The notes under the pieces were generated by a model, which worked only from the letters and a program-made list of their open reading frames with translations, searched no databases and was not told the origin of the DNA. Below, one piece after another: positions 1 through 10,783 of a stretch of DNA of 64,000 nt. Position 1 is the stretch's first letter. Every line of letters begins with the position of its first letter. The DNA is taken from assembly GCA_963082875.1 (NCBI GenBank), contig OY720099.1:2790001-2854000 (forward strand). Direction: 5' to 3'. The DNA is from Corella eumyota (Eukaryota; Chordata; Ascidiacea; Phlebobranchia; Corellidae). The translations under genes and the position numbers were made by a program.

Positions 1-87
1 TTTTTGATGTACAAAGGTTGACTTTACAAAACTACTAAAGTTTTGGCAAATTAATAAATAATTAAACATCCAAATTATTTATTTTAG

Positions 88-1754
88 ATGTAAATAAAGT
101 TTGTGAATATGAGAAAATAATTCGTGAACAGCAAAACTTAATTGAATATTTTACTAATGGAAAAGGTAAATAATCAACAACAATACCCACCATTATATGA
201 TTAAATACAATTTAATTAGTAGGTAATAAGGGTATTAGATTTTTTAATAGGATGTATTTAAATATAATATTATAGTTAAACCAAATGCAAAATACCTTTG
301 TTAGAAATTGAGTAATGTAATTGGTTTAGAATTGATCTAATGTGAGATAAATATCCTAGTGTTTAATTATTTATGCAATGATTTAAGTGTAGGCTAAATA
401 AAATTAAATAGATTTTAGTTTGTTTTATACATTATCTACTGGTTACATATACTTTAACTATGTAAGGAAAAAAATTGCTATTTTTGTTATAGAAGAAAAA
501 GGGTTAAAAGGAGTCCCTGACGATGCTTACTTTCTTGAGGAGAAAGCAGAATTTGAAAAACTTCAAAGGAATTTTATGCAGCAGCAAATTTCACTTGAAA
601 CGGTTCAAAATTTTCCCTAAAAATTTTTTCTAAAACTTTTTTTATTATTTTAATTTTTTCTTGAAATTTGTTTTTTTTATATAAAGGAAAGAAAGTTATA
701 CACTGATGCTTTATTACAACTCGGCGATGATCGTCAGAAATTTGAAGAAGAAAAAACAAGTTGGTTTCAAGAACAATTTCTTCAACTTACTCCGTTTAAA
801 AGAGGTCAGAAAATCATTTAAAAAAAAAAATTATTTTATGTTTTTAGACAGGTAAACAATAGAAATACAATTTTACCCTGTTTTTTCCCTGTTTAGAAAC
901 GAAATCAAGTTTACGAAGATTATCATCAAGTTTGGACGACTCTTTAGCAAAGGTAAACCATTATTTTTAATGTTTTAGGCAGACATTATAACAAAACCAA
1001 ACTAAATAAAAAATTAAACTTTTTTAGAGTATTACACCAAGAAGAACAAAAAGTTTATCATCAAACATGCCTAGCTGCCAGAAGTCAGTTATTATTATTT
1101 TTCTGGTTATTTTCAACGTTTTTATTTAAAGGAAAAAATTCATAATATATTTTTTGTAACAAAAAAATGAAAAAATATATTTTTAGTTCTCCAAAGAGAC
1201 ATAAAAGTCCTGATAAACATAAACTAGAATGTCCATCCACCTGTGAGTTGTACAGAACGTTAGGTCTTCAATATAAAGAAACTAACAAGGAGAATAAACC
1301 AAGGTAAACAAAAAACATCAAAAAAAAATTTTTTTTTATGTTTGCTAATAAAAATAGGACTAGCCATGGGACTTTGAAAAAATGCGCGGGGTCACTGACA
1401 TAAAGGCTCTTATGATAATCTTTATTGCCCTAGATGACTATTGGTATCAGAATTTCAATATTTTTTTAAATATTGACATTTCTATGATATGCAAAATACC
1501 AATTATCGTTAATCAAACAATACAACGAGTAACATCTGTTGCCATGTATTATAACGTACAAAACACGTTGTCAAATCCAGTTGTATTAATCCAAAATGTT
1601 TAATTTTTTTTCTAGTTCTGCCCCAAAATTTGCCTCGACCAATCATAAATCACCTTCGAGCGCGTTACGTCATACATCACGTGACCAATACGTCACCGGA
1701 ACTACGACTGAAAATTGTTTTGACGATATTAAAACTAGTTTGTTCCCAAATTAG
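88..1754 (+). CDS. SSX2IP: SSX2IP/ADIP-like protein, 3' exons (5' part lies outside the window)
   Basis: Seven exons are readable: 88-165, 493-602, 687-804, 897-952, 1028-1083, 1187-1303 and 1616-1754, ending in TAG. Splice phases agree throughout; the donor at 602 (ACG|GTTCAA) is weak. The product begins in a charged helical segment. The exon at 687 reads ERKLYTDALLQLGDDRQKF, then EEEKTSWFKEQFLQLTPF, which matches the conserved block of afadin- and alpha-actinin-binding protein (ADIP/SSX2IP: ERR-TEAAIRLG, FEEERASWLKQQFLNMT). The remaining exons encode a Ser/Lys-rich tail, as expected at this family's C-terminus. Family members are coiled-coil proteins of adherens junctions and centriolar satellites that help anchor microtubules. 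The start codon and the N-terminal half lie left of position 1. The identification rests mainly on the one conserved block, which is distinctive. Confidence 0.75.
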
Positions 1755-2108
1755 TTAAATTTATATTTTTTGTTATGCAAAATTTAATTATCTCATGCTG
1801 TATTTTTCGTAACTGTTTTTGTCCTATTTAAAAAGTAATTTATTTTTTTGATTTTTTGCCTAATTTTTAAACTGCATATTTTGTTGAATTTAACATAAAA
1901 ACTGCTGTAAAATTGCCGCTTTTGATTTACCCACCTTTATGCTGTGCCTAAATGCCCTGAATATTCAAACCCCTTGTAAGTATTTTACACTCGATATATG
2001 TTTTACTGTGTGACTGCTCAAAGTTTTTGCTGCTGATGTGTTTATCGAATTTTCTGTGATTTTATTCGTGAACTGTGTGTTCTGTTGTTATAAGTTGTCT
2101 ATTAAAAA

Positions 2109-2114
2109 AATAAA
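2109..2114 (+). terminator. poly(A) signal AATAAA of the SSX2IP-like gene
   Basis: AATAAA lies 355 bp after the TAG stop at 1754. The 3' UTR is AT-rich and holds nothing else recognisable. Confidence 0.5.
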
Positions 2115-2760
2115 TGATTTTATAAGGAATGTTATCTGTTATTTAATTACATTAATTTACATTGATTATTTAACTAACAGAAAAATAGATGTTAAAGATT
2201 TTTTAAAACAGGCGTAGGTTATACAAGTTTTGCGAGTTTCAAAAACTATTAAAAAAGGCAAGGGTTATTTGGGTTAAGAAAAGGATTTAACTAAAATTTT
2301 AGATACATTTCTAAGTGAATTTACAACCAAAAAATTACAATCTTAGTCCACACATAATTTCACTTTATTTTAAATTTATAATCCATGTAAATACGTCATA
2401 CAATTCCAGGTCAACAAAAAACCTTACAGGTATTTACATTAAAAACATTATAAATAACAGTAAGTTCCATGTTAATAAACGCGTTTTGTTTATTCCAATA
2501 TATTGTAAGAGTAAAATTATTGTTATTTGGTCTCATAATTTAATTAAATTGACTCCGAAAACGATTCAAATTCAAGTTTCCTTTTCAGACGCAACCATTT
2601 TTATTGATTATAACGTGCCGTTATTTATATTAGTTAAGAAGAGTCAACGTATTCTTGGCGGGTTACGTAACCAAAAAAGGGTACACATCATATTAAGAGG
2701 TAAACATTCAAAAATTGCCAAATAGAAATATTATCGAGGAGCTAAGACAGGGAATATAAG
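2115..2760. other. Intergenic gap between the SSX2IP-like gene and the GPCR
   Basis: There is no conserved coding signal. A 136-codon open frame (2315-2725, +) is present, but its composition is Ile/Asn/Lys-rich, as translated AT-rich DNA would be, and it shows no domain. The GPCR promoter should lie here; I see no clear TATA box or CpG-rich core. Confidence 0.4.
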
Positions 2761-5700
2761 ATGGAAACAAATGTAACTTGTGAAGCCTGCATTCAAGGTA
2801 CGTAGACAAGTTTATAAAGTTTAACTTATAAAATTATCTAATAAAATTTAAGAAAAGAGTGTGTTTTTAGAAAGATTTTTTCAAAAAATTAAATTTTTTA
2901 AGATAGTGTTTTACGATAACATTAACCCGCGAAGCGGTTTGGTGGTTTGAATGCTTGGTTTTGCTACACGAGGGCATTGGTTTTATTCCCACTGCTACCA
3001 TTCTGTTGCGTCCTTTAGTAAGGCATCATAAACGGTAATAACTGTTAAAACGAAACCCAGTTGTCAGATTATCATTAGACTATTTTGATTATTAATACCC
3101 ATATTGCCAAAGGCAACTTAAGGCCGGGTATAGGCTTAGGTCGTAGTTTATAGGTCGCGAAGTCGGCCTTTCGCAGTGATAACAAATTAATAAGAAAAAA
3201 TGTGTTGAGCATAAATATTAAAAAAATGGGTTTAAAGTTGTTCAAATTAAAACAAAAAAATATTTCGAATTTATTTACAAAAAATTTTAAGAATTCAATT
3301 TTTTTCAAGTTTTAAACGAGTCTATCAAAACAGTGGTTAAATGCTTACAAACAGAAACGTATTTTCTTTTTAATTTGTAAGCTTATTTTGTCGTAGAAAC
3401 ATTTAAAAATGTTTATTATCGATTTGATGAAGAAATAAATAAACTGATTGATTTCTTTCACCCGAAAATGCAAAAAAAATTGTTTTTTTTAAAGGCTGGT
3501 CCGCGAAAAAGATTCCAGTTTTAAATTGGTCCGCAGTGCGAAAAAAGTTGCCGACCCCTGTACTAAAACAAAGGCAAATAATAAGCGTAAAGCATGCAAA
3601 ATAATTTATAGTAGCAGCATAATATTTAATTCATTTATTGCCGCCAACCAATTCCAAAGGTTTCGCTTGTGGTTTTATCATGATATTCCGATAAACAATT
3701 AATTTCATTTTCGTACTAATATTTATTTACAAAAATTGCTAGTACTACCCGTATGTTGTTGTTTTCATTTATAAAAAAACATGGCCCGAGAATTAAGATA
3801 AAAACCGCAAGGATTATTATAAATTGTCGTTAACAGCAAAAATTTTACGATGTTTTCGAGAATTTACTATAAAAAATGTCTCTTAATATTACCACAAAGT
3901 TTACTACTAAATTGAAGATGACAATAGCAATAAGCTATAGTAAAATATCGATCTATATTTAAATTTTTAAAAAATCTAGTATATTTTAAATGTCATAACT
4001 TGTTAACTGTAGCCTTTGTTTAAAATTTTGGAAATGTAATAACCCCTAACAGGAAATTAATTCAAATAAATTTGCGCTAAGGTTTTATGTAAACAACAGC
4101 TTTTATATCAATATAGTATTTTTAGTCGTACCAAAATAACCGAAACGTCTAAGGAAACGAAACTATCTTTAGCCTGATTATTTCAGCAGACTTGAGTTTT
4201 GCAGTGCTTTGCAAACAAACTCTTTCAAAATAACCTAAAAAAATTTTAAGCTATCGGTCTTAACCTCAAGTGCTTTTTGTATTGATTTTTAGACGTAACC
4301 TCTTTTGCCTCCAACGTGATAATATCAGGTTTTATTGGCATTTTCCTAATAGTCGGCACAGTTGGCAATGCAGTTACCATCATAGTTATCATGCAGAACC
4401 GACCTTTGCATTCTACATCAAACATGTTTATTGTTAGCCTGTGTTTTTCTGATTTGATCTCAGCAGTTTTTTGTTCTCCATTGTGGCTGTATAGACGAAC
4501 CTGGGGCTTTGAAAAGTGGTTGTGGGGAGTACCCTTATGTAAGAACTTTTTTTATTAAAAATAGTTATCCTCAAATCCAGTAATAGTTCTTCTTTTAATT
4601 CTACTGCCATTTAAAACTTTAATTTGTTTGGTTAACTAAGTAGATTAAAAAATAAATACTGTTTTTATAAATTAACTTTGTTTGTTATGTTTAGGTCGTT
4701 TTTATTGGATGATCGACTTTGCGACGAATTACGTCACAGCCTTGCACATTTTCTCGTTTGCAATCTTACGATTTTTAGCGGTTAAACGTCCGTTTTCCGT
4801 GCAAAACATCAGCAAGTTACGGGTGACTATTTACATATGCTTTCTATGGATTGTGTCAGTGGGTGTAGCCTTACCTACATGGACCTATATGGATGTTAGC
4901 TTTTCTAGAGGTAGGGTGAAATTTAACTGGTATTGTTAATGCTAAAAAGTAACTTTTTTGTTCCTTTAAGGTAATGTAAGTCGTGAGTTAAAAAAGCTGG
5001 TCCTAAATCGGATTATTTTAAAATTGATTTTTTTATTAGCCTTGTACTGTTTATATAAACACCACTCGAACAGTGGGTAATAGAATGAGATACCCATATT
5101 CCTTTCTATTTACATTTGTGTATAATATTTAATATTTGTCAGACGACGAAAGCAGCGGTTTCAAATGGCCATCATGTTCAATAAAAGACGACAACAACAC
5201 AGACTGTTGCGTTAAAGAATACCATATTTATCTAAGCATCATAAGCCCGATATTTTTCTATGTACCGGAGTTGTTGGTGTTAATTTTGTCTCTAATGATA
5301 GCTAGAGTTATTCTTAAACAGCAAAAGTAAGTAACTATATAAAACACAAAACAATTAAACTTATATTTTACTTTAATAAGGTTATTTTCGCAAAAAATAC
5401 AAATTGCTGTTTTTTTATACAATTTTAATGTTTCTAACGTTTAATTTGTTACCCGGTAGGTGGCGCAGGCAAGCTTCAGCGATACCGATGCGCAACGTTT
5501 GCAGTGATATGCCACCGAGTGGCAGCGTTTCACCCAACAACCGACCTATTTCGGTCATAACCGTCACTTCTCGAACTAGAACGATTTCAGACTCTCAGAC
5601 CAACAGAGAGCGCGGCACTTTTACTCAACTAAGTCTTATTGTGCTAACCTTTATGCTAGGTTATATACCAGTCACAGTGTATCTTATATGGACAACTGTT

Positions 5701-5865
5701 ACCGAAAGCCAAAATTACTTGATTGATTATTGGTTTGGGGTTGCTTCTTATATTTGTTTACGTTTAAGTGAGTGCATGAATCCTATTATGTACAACTTGG
5801 GGTCAAGCAATATGCGAAATGCTACGAAAAACACGCTCAAAAAATGGCTGTGCTGTCAAAAATAA
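2761..5865 (+). CDS. Rhodopsin-family (class A) G-protein-coupled receptor
   Basis: Five exons with matching phases (2761-2797, 4293-4538, 4695-4910, 5143-5326, 5460-5865) give 362 residues. A 12-codon first exon opens with METNVTCEAC, which holds an N-glycosylation site. TM1 carries GNAV (GN of TM1). TM2 carries LCFSDLISAVF (LxxxD type). The disulphide Cys follows WGVPLC just before TM3. TM3 ends in AILRFLAVKRP, where a DRY motif is expected. The second extracellular loop is rich in Cys and acidic residues. TM5 contains a Pro. A Ser/Thr/Arg-rich third intracellular loop precedes TM6 (MLGYIPV) and TM7 (NPIMYN, the NPxxY motif), followed by a Cys-containing tail (WLCCQK). It is a plasma-membrane receptor. 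I cannot assign the ligand class; peptide or amine receptors are both possible. The LRF triplet in place of DRY is unusual. The 1.5 kb first intron holds a SINE and a decayed hAT element. Confidence 0.85.
2935..3190 (+). mobile_element. Degraded tRNA-headed SINE (Cics-1-like), in GPCR intron 1
   Basis: The body matches the better copies at 22000 and 62430 in order: the GTAAGGC...TAAACGGTA segment, then GGCAACTTAAGGC, then the tail AGGTCGCGAAGTCGGCCTTTC. The tRNA-like head is eroded. This is the most diverged full-length copy in the window. Cics-1 is the composite SINE described from Ciona; the family assignment is inference from layout. Confidence 0.55.
3331..3560. mobile_element. Decayed non-autonomous hAT-like element, in GPCR intron 1
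   Basis: The right end reads GTTGCCGACCCCTG; its reverse complement, CAGGGGTCGGCAAC, is a classic hAT terminus. The left end CAGTGGTTAA is a poor match. The flanks TATCAAAA (3323-3330) and TACTAAAA (3561-3568) agree at 6 of 8 positions, consistent with an old 8-bp target duplication. No transposase coding remains. Confidence 0.45.
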
Positions 5866-7613
5866 ATTCTCAAGTTTTTAAAGGGAGTTTACTATTTGTT
5901 TTAAGCTTGTACAACTACTCAACTTCAGCAAATAAATATTTTAAAAAGTTATTTTTGTGTAAATCTACTTCATATAACAAAAAGGGTAAAAAACACTAAA
6001 ATAAAACAAGGATAAAGTTCATAACAGTACACATTAATTACAAAAAAAGGTAAACAGTAATTAGCTTTTAAAGTTTTACGTGTTTTATATATTTATTAGT
6101 ATTTAATGCCTTGTAGTTTCTTTAATTGTAATTTCTAGCGTTTTCTAATAAAAAAAACTATTAAAAAGTTGCCCTTTTTTCTAGATTCTTTCTTATACAA
6201 AAAAGGTAAAAATATTAACAAATTGTTTGTTAAAAACCTCAAATAAAATAGAACAAATTTCTAATAATTCAAGTAAATATATTGTACAAATATTTACACA
6301 ATTAACAATATTACCTTAAGAGAATTTCTAAAATACAGGGTGTGTCAGTTTGTAACATTACGCAATGTGTTCGGTTTGGAAAGTACCTGCTTTTCGTCAT
6401 AGCAACGCTTTGGTTTGCGGGCGCCTGATTGGCTGGGTAATCTCTTATTTTAGAGCTGCTTACAAAGCACGTGGTAAAAATATTTCTTTTATAAAATAAG
6501 TTTGGGTATTTTTTGGGATTTTTACCTAACGTTTAAAGTTTTATAAAAGCTATGTTAGCCTATTTAAAAGTAAAAACACAGAAAACCTTTGTTAAAAAGA
6601 GTTGAAAAAGGAAATTTTATAAAAAATAAGTTTATTTATCTTACATCACCCATTTTATTTTATACAAAAACTTTTTCACAGAAAAGATAAAAAAATAATT
6701 TGCCAAAATTTACAAAAAATAATTTGGAAACCCTGTGTTCAATTTGAACAAACCGTGACGTCATAAAACAAACTCATATGTGGAAATCCCCGCTGGGTTA
6801 AAAATAAATTCGGTTATAGAAATTCTTCACTTTGAATTAGGTTTTCAGTTAAGGGTAGCGCGAGAAATTTTAAGTAGTACTTGTTGGAATTTAGAGAAAT
6901 TAAAAGGCTAGTCACAGTTACACATTATTACGGATTTTAAAATAGTTGAACATTATTTAAAGGGTTTAATATACAATTAAATTAAAGATATAAAAATTCA
7001 TTTTGAGCCGTTAAAGTTTAATGTATTTGATTAATTATTTATGATAGGGTCAATATTTGCAGGTATGCATAAAGAATAATTAACAGAATAACAGTAGGTG
7101 ATCGAAAATTTGTGAATGGGTTTATTGTATTAAAAAATGCAATGATGTAGTGTGGTATTGGCCAATCTTTGTTATAATTTATGTAAAAAAGTATATGTAA
7201 ATAAGAAGAAACTAGGTTAATTTCAGAATTGTCAATTTTGAATTTTGTGACAATATTTAACCGTATATTTTATGTTACTATTAACCTACTGCAGTAGCTA
7301 TCTTTGTAAAAACATAAACTTGTTAAAACATCAGGTTTTAATAGAAAAACAACCTCAAAAATAATTTTTGAACCAATGTTATTAAATTTGTTTTGTTTGG
7401 CCTATGCTGCCTACGCACATTTTTGATTAAACGGAACTAAATTTCACTTCTATTACGTCATAATCACGCGAGTGTTCACGTGATCTGGTTACGCCACACA
7501 AGAGTCACCGGGGGTATTTCCCTCGGTGAAAATAAGGCTCGAAGCTATTTCAGTTATGTTTACAATATATATGCTGTTGTATGTTGCAATCTATAAACCA
7601 TTGTGTTCTATAG
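5866..7613. other. Gene-poor interval after the GPCR
   Basis: AT-rich with no recognisable gene. A GC-richer patch at 6360-6470 holds a CCAAT-type GATTGGCTGG and CGTCATAGC, and could be a promoter or the core of a decayed element. TGACGTCAT occurs near 6757. A short hairpin lies at 7505-7529 (listed separately). The interval ends at the acceptor of the orphan terminal exon. Confidence 0.4.
7505..7529. other. Short GC-rich hairpin
   Basis: TCACCGGGGG and CCCTCGGTGA are complementary at 9 of 10 positions around a TATTT loop. It stands out in AT-rich DNA about 85 bp before a candidate terminal exon. Its role is unknown. Confidence 0.35.
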
Positions 7614-7703
7614 GAAGTACAAGTATCGCTTACAGAATTACAAGATTCGCTACCTCTTAGTTCAGTAACAATCACAGTTTCAGATACAGGAAGTAGTTTT
7701 TAA
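7614..7703 (+). CDS. Candidate orphan terminal exon (29 codons plus stop)
   Basis: A plausible acceptor (TTGTGTTCTATAG) is followed by 29 open codons reading EVQVSLTELQDSL and then PLSSVTITVSDTGSSF, a TAA stop, and AATAAA at 7727-7732. The composition is balanced and rich in Ser/Thr, unlike translated AT-rich noise. I found no convincing upstream exon partner. It could be the last exon of a small gene or an alternative C-terminal exon of the GPCR, whose normal tail is short. I do not recognise the peptide. Confidence 0.3.
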   Translation, partial: EVQVSLTELQDSLPLSSVTITVSDTGSSF

Positions 7704-7739
7704 AGCCTAAATTCGCACAAAATACAAATAAATGTGAGT

Positions 7740-10490
7740 ATTTATTTGTGTTTGTCGGTCAGTCGGTGTATAAAAGTAAGTAAATATGTGCTGTTTAATT
7801 AACAATGTACACAGTCTGACAGTATAATAAATAAGGCAAGCAATTAGTATGCTTAGTTTCTGCGTACTAACTATGACAAAGCTATTCTAATACGCATGCA
7901 TTAAATTTGTTTGTTTATTGTAAATGGTGCTGTGTATACCAAGTTTAAGTTAAAAAATTTAGACATGTAGACATGGGCGTGGCTGGTAGGTTTGTAATTT
8001 TTTTAAAATAGATTTTTGGTAACTTGTTTGGTTTGTAAAGTTAAGAGAAATGCCTGTAGTGAAAAAATGTGAAAATTACTATTTTTAAAATTGTTCAGAT
8101 AATTTAAAATGTTTTTCTATTTAAATCCCGCTGGTAAAAAAAACAGTATTTCTTTTCATTTTAAAGTGCTGCCAGTTATTTAGTTTATTTGATATTTTGT
8201 GTCCAGTGCTTAGAAATTGACTTACATAGGCTGGGTCGTATCTGTCAAAATCCCTTGAAAAATTTTTGGCATTTTGATGGCTACCTCCCAACAATTGATT
8301 AAGTCTTATCGTCCTATTATGACGTGATCTACATCCACGTGACTATGTCATAGTCTCATCGGCATGATGATGACGTCATCAAAAAGTTGGTGTCACGAGA
8401 CTGGAAATAACTTTCATGAAATGACTCGAAATTTATTTTTAAATTTTTTAGAGATTAATAAAATTTTTATTAAAAATTGCGGATTTCATATTTTTTCAAC
8501 CTATTTTTAAGGTCGGAAAATTCAAATTAACACAATGATGGTCTGTGACGTCACTGGTTCGAATGTTGTGCAGGCACGTGCATGTGTAGTACTTGTTGCA
8601 CGTGATGGGCGACATCGAATTGGAGATATCGCATTTTCAACAAATTTCCAGTAATTTTCCGAGTATTTTTTTAGGATTTTTTGTATTGACATTGTAAATT
8701 TATCAACTTGTGCTACATTTCATAAAAGGACCCACAATAAGGAACAAAAAACAGGCATTTTTTAGGATTGTTTCGGTGAAAAATGACCTCATAACCCGCA
8801 CTAAAACAATTACTTGAAACTAGTATAAGTAGAAACGCACGAAACTGACGACATTTAAAATAGGCCAAAAACAATAGCCTTGAATTTGCTTTATAAGCAA
8901 GAAGAATGTTGTTTACGTGCTGGCTATGCTATTCCAATATTGCAACATGCTTGTAGGTCTGATTGAGGGCACGAATTCTTAAGTAATGATGTAAGAATAT
9001 ACCATGAAACCGGAACCGAAATTCGGGGTTTTCCGAAACTCACAATTTCAAAGGAGCCAGCACAATAGCTAGGCGCGTGTGTGGTATATTAAAATGCTTG
9101 CATTTCAATTGGACAATAAACAATATACAATGTTTTAAAATTGGGCGTATGTATTTACATTCAAAGATGCTGCTTTTTTGCCAATCTTAAATGTTAATGA
9201 CACTTAATGTTCTGTAACAAATTTTAAACAATACAATGAAAGAAAATGCCACAGTTTTTAATCTTAAACATACACACAATTACTAAACTAATGCATGGTT
9301 AAATATGTATGTTGTTTTTAACAAAAAAGTGCCTTGTTTATAAAAGTTTTTATTTTATTTTTTGTAGATTTATCGTTTAAACGATTTTAAATCAAACATA
9401 CTAAATATGGTTCTGTCAAACAATTCAGTAACGCTTACATTCGGAAATTTACCGGTAAAATTACGGTAAACTACTGCGCATTCGGGCAGTTTACCAATCC
9501 GAGGGTTAGTAATCTGAAATACCTTATTCACGACCACGTGCTTTTTAAAACGGCGGACAAGAATGACCGTTCGATAAGTTACCACAAGTCGTAATCTACG
9601 AACCCATAACAACATATAACCCATACCCAATAACAACATACAGCCTGACAGCATAAAGATACATATATACTACACCTAATTTACATCATATTTTGTACAT
9701 TATTAACTAATTTTTAATAGAAAAGTTGCAATGTGGTATCAGATGTGGTGCAGGCATGCGCTGAAGGGCATGCCTCCGCGCTGTCTGCTAATACATTTGC
9801 TTACTCTCGACTAAGCCATAAATTACAAAGTAAAATGTTAAAATTTAAATACTAATGTAAAGTTTAAGACCACGAAGTATTTAATATTTACTATAAAAGC
9901 GTTTATGTATTTTAATATCAGTTAACATACAAGTGTATTAACACAATTATTAAAGAGTTTTTTTTAATCTTTAGAATTTATTTTAAATAAACCTAATTAA
10001 ATAATTGTTAATATTGCATACATACATTGCATAACATGTTTAATATTTCACAGAAGTCAATCAATCAAATTTAATGGTTTCAATCCTTAATTAACATTTT
10101 AAAAATAGTTCAATTCTGGCACTAACCCAGACACGATATCAGGCGACTTTTTTTCGATTTTCTTCCACTTGATTTCGCACGTTGCGCAGGCACGCAGGTC
10201 ACGTGACAATCTGCGCACTGGCAAAGTGTGGCGTCACGCGGATTGACGTCATCAAAAAAAAAAAAAATTATTTTGACCAACCGACGACAAAAATAAAAAT
10301 TAATTTTAAAAAATCTTAAAAAACACACACTCAGGCGGGCGGAAGCCTGTTGTTTGTGACGTCACATACAGTGACGTTTGTGACGTCATAGGAAATGTGA
10401 AGTCACGTGCCGGTGTACTTCCACTGATGTAAAACAAGGCATGCGCAGAAGTGAGCGCGTCCTGATTTACGTCAGGAAGGTATCCAGGAA
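7740..10490. other. Gene-poor interval with CRE-like palindromes
   Basis: No supported gene. Patches at 8320-8400, 8540-8630 and 10120-10480 are rich in TGACGTCA, CACGTG and GCATGCGCAG-type motifs and may be decayed transposon copies or regulatory DNA. A 94-codon minus-strand frame (9370-9654) begins with a hydrophobic run and is followed about 20 bp after its stop by AATAAA on the same strand. It has no recognisable domain, so I do not call it a gene. Confidence 0.4.
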
Positions 10491-10493
10491 CTA

Positions 10494-10783
10494 ACAACAA
10501 ATCAATTAAGTTAAGATCATTTTTTAATATAATAGTTTATTAATAAATTACAGCAAGAGTGTCTTGACATGATGTATTATTAACTAATACAAAAAATTCT
10601 TCAATTATAAGACTTTGTAGAAAAATGTTACAGAACTTACAACAAATCAATTAATTTAAGATTATTTTTAACCATAATAGTTCACTAATAAATTATACAA
10701 AGATTGCCTTGACATGATGCATTATCAAACTAATTACAGAACTTCTTTTTAAATATAAGATTTATGATAAAGTCAAACAATAT
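10494..10783. repeat. Tandem duplication, two diverged copies of about 145 bp
   Basis: ACAACAAATCAATTAA starts at 10494 and again at 10639. Later landmarks recur at the same offset, including the CTTGACATGATG segment followed by TATTA/CATTATCA. The copies differ by scattered substitutions and small indels, so the duplication is not recent. Confidence 0.6.

Noticed and set aside
2315-2725. 136-codon plus-strand ORF between the SSX2IP-like gene and the GPCR
   Set aside because: Composition follows AT-rich DNA, there is no domain, no splice or poly(A) context, and it sits just before the GPCR start.
6337-6738. Possible element bounded by ACAGGGT and ACCCTGT
   Set aside because: Only 7 bp of the ends agree and the flanks show no target duplication.
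9370-9654. 94-codon minus-strand ORF with a hydrophobic start and AATAAA soon after its stop
   Set aside because: No recognisable domain or promoter. AATAAA is common by chance in such AT-rich DNA.
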